This document shows, piece after piece, positions 60,561-64,000 of a DNA stretch of 64,000 nucleotides. Made by a program: the position numbers and the translations under genes. Origin of the DNA: Mangifera indica (lineage: Eukaryota; Streptophyta; Magnoliopsida; Sapindales; Anacardiaceae). The stretch lies in contig NC_058148.1 of NCBI RefSeq assembly GCF_011075055.1, forward strand, positions 1,817,322 through 1,881,321. The letters are read 5' to 3'. The stretch's first letter is position 1; each line of letters begins with the position of its first letter. Under the pieces are notes generated by a model, which ran no database searches, was not told the DNA's origin, and was given only the letters and a program-made list of their open reading frames with translations.

Positions 60561-61692
60561 TGTAACACCCATAAGTACGTCTCAAGGGTAAAATAGTCTT
60601 TTGCATGAGTTAGTATGATTTTGAAAGTCAAAATATAGGTTCTAGATGACACACGACCATGTATAGTAAGGTCATACCTGCGTATTATGGCACATCAATC
60701 GAATAAGATGAATTCGCATGAAATTCAAATTTAAATGACACATGCCTCATGTGTATGTAATGCGTTTTTAGTTTATATAGAGCATTGCTATGTTTTGGGA
60801 TTACGATGTCATAATCACTAAACTCATGAACCCTAAAAAAGAGAGAAAGACTTAAGACTTGATCATTCAGCTTCCATGCAGTACCTTTAGTGGCTTATTT
60901 CTAGTGACGTGGTGATGAGAAAAGAAGAGGAAAGAGGGCTTACTTACATGCTCGATTTCTATAGAGTTAAGGTAAGTAAGACTTGCCTTTTTCCTTATAA
61001 TATGTTTTTTAGGTTGTTTAATGGTTAATCATGATTTTTGATGGTGTGGAAAGTTAGTATAATTATGTGATTGACTATGATAAGAAGGAATAGCTAGATT
61101 ACATGCTTTTCATCAAGAACTAATTATTGAGTAAGATTTTGTTATCATGAAATATGTTATGCTTAGAAATAGAGTTATACATGTTATCATATGTTGTGAG
61201 ACACTTAGATGATTCGACGATTTCAATCTTAGTATGATTACAGTGTTTTGATAGTCTCTCATATGAATAAGATTATGCAAAATCGATGAAATTAGCATGA
61301 GGTAATTAGAAACCAAAGATTAGGGTTCTTGGTGTGTTTTCTGGGTTCACCACATAGTTGTGTGGTATAGGACACACGATCGATTCCTAAAATTTAGGTC
61401 ACGTTATTTCGATGCTTCGATAATCTTCGGATGTCATTAACTGATTGGCGATCAACTAGAACACGTAAATTTCTCATGTATAACTTGTGCACAGATGTGT
61501 GTGAGGTGAAATTATCAAAATACCCTTAAAAAGTACTATGGTTGGAAGAGAATAAAAAAGAAAAGTAGAATAAATATCTGAGGAGCACACCCTTGTGTTA
61601 GTCCAAATACATGCTCGTATATCGATGAATAATAGCACACGAAATGGAGCCATAAGGAGGTGGTCATGTGCGAGTAAATTAAAGAGACATAC

Positions 61693-61700
61693 CCTATATG
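61693..61700. repeat. Target-site duplication of the MITE, left (CCTATATG)
   Basis: Agrees at 7 of 8 bases with CCTATGTG at 62042-62049. Confidence 0.85.
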
Positions 61701-62041
61701 TAGGGCTAGATTCGAGTCGAGTTGAGTTAAGCTCAAGCTCAAGCTTGGCTTGGTTTACATATAGTTAAGCTCGAGTTCAAGCTCTAGCTCATCGAGCTCG
61801 TGAAAGCCAAGCTCGAACTCGACTTGAATTCGGCTCAACTCATTTTTTGTTATTAAAACAACGTCATTTTAATACATATTGGTCAAAACGACGTCGTTTT
61901 ATATCAAAATTTTTAATTAGAAAATTTGGCGAGTAGCTCGAGCTTGATAGAGCTCGTATAGGGATAGCTCGTTTCAGGCTCTTTCAAGCCAAGCTCAAGC
62001 TCAAGCTCAAGCTCGAACAATTCGGTTCGAGTCCAGCCCTA
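61701..62041. mobile_element. hAT-type MITE, 341 bp
   Basis: Terminal inverted repeats TAGGGCTAGATTCGAGTCGA and, from the right end, TAGGGCTGGACTCGAACCGA. There is an 8-bp target duplication. The interior is rich in AAGCTCGAGCTC-type repeats and holds an AAAACGACGTCGTTTT palindrome. It has no coding capacity and depends on a hAT transposase elsewhere. 8-bp duplications and TAGGG/CAGGG ends are typical of hAT elements. Confidence 0.88.
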
Positions 62042-62049
62042 CCTATGTG
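62042..62049. repeat. Target-site duplication of the MITE, right (CCTATGTG)
   Basis: Pairs with 61693-61700. Confidence 0.85.
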
Positions 62050-63132
62050 TCTAAAAGTACACACCCGTGTATTTAAGGTAGGTGAAAAAAAAGAATAAGG
62101 GAACTAGACTATAGAGTTAAAGTTATCTTGAGTAACAATACGTAGACCTCAAGTAGGTAGCAGTACCCCACATACCTAAACGTTATGCTATAAAATGGTA
62201 CATGATACAATTATTAGGTGGAAACAAGAGTGAGTTAGAGTAAGTTAAGGCTCGAGATGCATGCATACTAGGTATCATAAGATCCTTACGAGAGGGCACC
62301 ATGAGTAGATAGTCACTACACTTTTCTTAGTAGGATATCAGACTCGTAGTAGTGTACATGCTCACAGTAGAGCTTAGATAAGATGCAATTGGTATAGTGA
62401 AACAGAAAGATAGCTCCATGGCCAAAACGTCAAATTCTTATATTTGATCTAGACCAATCGACTTAGTATATAACTTTAGTTATAGTTTTCAGATTCATAT
62501 GTTTCCACCGAGTTTAGTAGGTCACGCTAGATAAAAATTTAGATGAGTGGTTCCTCAGTGATCGAGAGGGTCATATTTTGACTCAAGAGTTATGACATAC
62601 AACCTAGGAAATCCCAAAAGTATAGAAACAATACATATGACTTGTTATCATCCATAGAAAAGTTTAATGTCAACTCCAAATTATAGAGTTAGTATAGTTG
62701 AATTTAAGGGCATTTTGGGGATTTCAGTAAAAGTTATCAGTTTAGTTTCCTACTTACTGAGTGTTTCACCACTTATTTCCTTATTTTCATGTGTGCAAGT
62801 ATAAGTGATCATAATGGTTGCGGGATGAGTGATGGTTTGCGGACGTCGAGGGCAATTCAACCTCTTCAACTTTTATTTTATTTAGATTTTCATAGATGTA
62901 TCAGACTACATATACTATCTTTTTAGCTTATGATTTCATGTCACGACATCTTTTGAATGCTTCCAGTTTAATTTGACAAGGGTATTTTAATAATTTTGTA
63001 AGCTTTAATAAGTAAGGTTTTATTTAGCGATTTAATGAATTTATTACTTGTTTTAAATTAAATGCATGCTCAAAATAGGCAGTTTAACGATGTTTTCCTT
63101 TGGAAGGTAGTATTTCTAGAGGGAGTGCTACA

Positions 63133-64000
63133 TTGCTTTCTCTTATCGAGTCTGATCACCTCTCTTAAGATGAAGGAGTGTACCAACACTCTATTGAATC
63201 TAATGTCCCAGCACTTTATTGAATCTAGTGTTGCGGACTTGTAAAAATTGACCGAAACTCATTGTTTGGAATACCTTTAACTACTTCTTTGTCAATGTAT
63301 CTTTTATAGTGGATATCATGTCTTGATGCCCACGTGAGGTCATTAGAGCCCTGAAGTGTTACTGAACCATGGAGTATTTTAATTCTCCTCTTCGCTCCTT
63401 ACATTTTCTCTTTTGTGATCCAATATGTAATACAAAAAAAATTGTAATCATAACAATTTTCATCTTAATTGCTTTATTTGGAAACACAGACACAAAATTT
63501 AAATTATACACATAAAAAAACCTTAATATAAGATTTTTTTTCTATTTCTCCCCTGTAAATAAAATTTTTATTAGAAAAATTTGAATTTTCATCATAAACG
63601 ACTAGATTGAATGCTTTATTCGAGAAAATAGATTTAAAATTTGAAATTTATAGATCCAAGAACCACTTATAGCATCTATAATTAAGTTTAAGGGTATTTT
63701 AGTCTTTTCTTTATATTTGAATTTATTTTAGAGTGTTATTTAAATGGAATTATAGTGGGAATAGTCGTGCATTGCAAGGGTGACGTTCATTCGTGCCTTA
63801 GAAGGGCAAGAAAGTCATTTCATGCAAGCATATTAAAGTTTGTTAAATTAAAGGGGCATATGCCTGTGTGTCGTGTCTGGCAAGGGTTTGTATTTAAATG
63901 CAAGGTTTGATCGTTTTGTGATTATTCTACCCTAGTAATCACCCAAACCAAAAAGAAAAGAGAGGAAAGAGTGAAAGAAGAAGTCCAACCATCAGAGAGG
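63133..64000. other. Unassigned sequence at the right edge
   Basis: No ORF of note. The last about 150 bases become less A/T-rich and end in a purine-rich tract (AAAAGAGAGGAAAGAGTGAAAG, within about 63950-63980), which looks like the 5' untranslated region of an LTR element or gene that starts beyond the window. Cannot be decided here. Confidence 0.45.

Larger units (their letters stand above)
60561..63132 (+). repeat. Solo gypsy-type LTR with a MITE inside
   Basis: TGTAACACCCATAAGTACG to GGGAGTGCTACA. It shares with the G1 LTR the GTAGTAGG-type array (62325-62375), with 45048-46190 its first part, and with all of them the TGTAAC/TACA ends. No PBS or coding sequence follows and no PPT precedes it. 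Flanks (TTACC and TTGCT) do not match, so either the duplication has decayed or one end is misjudged. Confidence 0.7.

Overview
The window looks like gene-poor nuclear DNA from a flowering plant. It is AT-rich and dominated by nested, decaying LTR retrotransposons of both superfamilies (Ty1/copia and Ty3/gypsy). There are also remnants of DNA transposons: Mutator-like (MULE), hAT-like MITEs and a long-inverted-repeat element. I found no intact host gene, tRNA, rRNA or CRISPR array. The species cannot be named from the sequence. A SIRE/Maximus-type copia family, a chromodomain gypsy family (Tekay/Del type) and a MULE next to a Ulp1-like protease fit a dicot, but that is inference.

Layout. (1) 1-8431: copia element A (SIRE-like, + strand, cut by the left edge), heavily decayed, with an extra env-like/plant-transposon-domain ORF between pol and its 3' LTR. 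(2) 8457-18014: element B, a complete element of the same family on the - strand, with LTRs, PBS, PPT, a 5-bp target duplication and an 850-codon open pol frame. A and B sit 25 bp apart inside the RNase H frame of an older copia element, whose remainder (8432-8456 and 18015-20091, with its 3' LTR) surrounds them. (3) 20092-24639: AT-rich sequence with no recognised gene. (4) 24640-25551: fragment of an older gypsy-type LTR on the - strand. Next to it lies gypsy element G1 (25552-44458), whose right LTR is split by a complete copia element C (34243-43714, target duplication GTAGG). (5) 44464-51540: a ruined MULE transposase on + with a Ulp1-like cysteine-protease remnant on -, invaded by a gypsy LTR piece and a hAT-like MITE. 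(6) 51540-58952: gypsy element G2, lacking most of integrase and the start of its 3' LTR. (7) 58957-59752: an element with inverted arms of about 240 bp. (8) 60561-63132: a solo gypsy-type LTR carrying a clean hAT MITE. (9) 63133-64000: unassigned.

How the parts work together: each LTR element once supplied its own promoter (LTR), primer site for initiator-Met tRNA, Gag, protease, integrase, reverse transcriptase and RNase H. Almost all are now dead. Many lesions are G-to-A or C-to-T type (Trp or Gln codons to stops, Asp to Asn, Cys or His to Tyr), as expected of silenced, cytosine-methylated DNA. Element B is the least damaged.

The most unusual signal I found is in the long 5' leader of copia element C (37533-37860). 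Four stem-loops have different stem sequences but share almost the same loop (consensus TTAGATCTATTATGTGCG), and they lie just upstream of gag. This looks like a conserved RNA-structure array of the element, for example for packaging, dimerisation or translation. All alignments and pairings here were made by eye.
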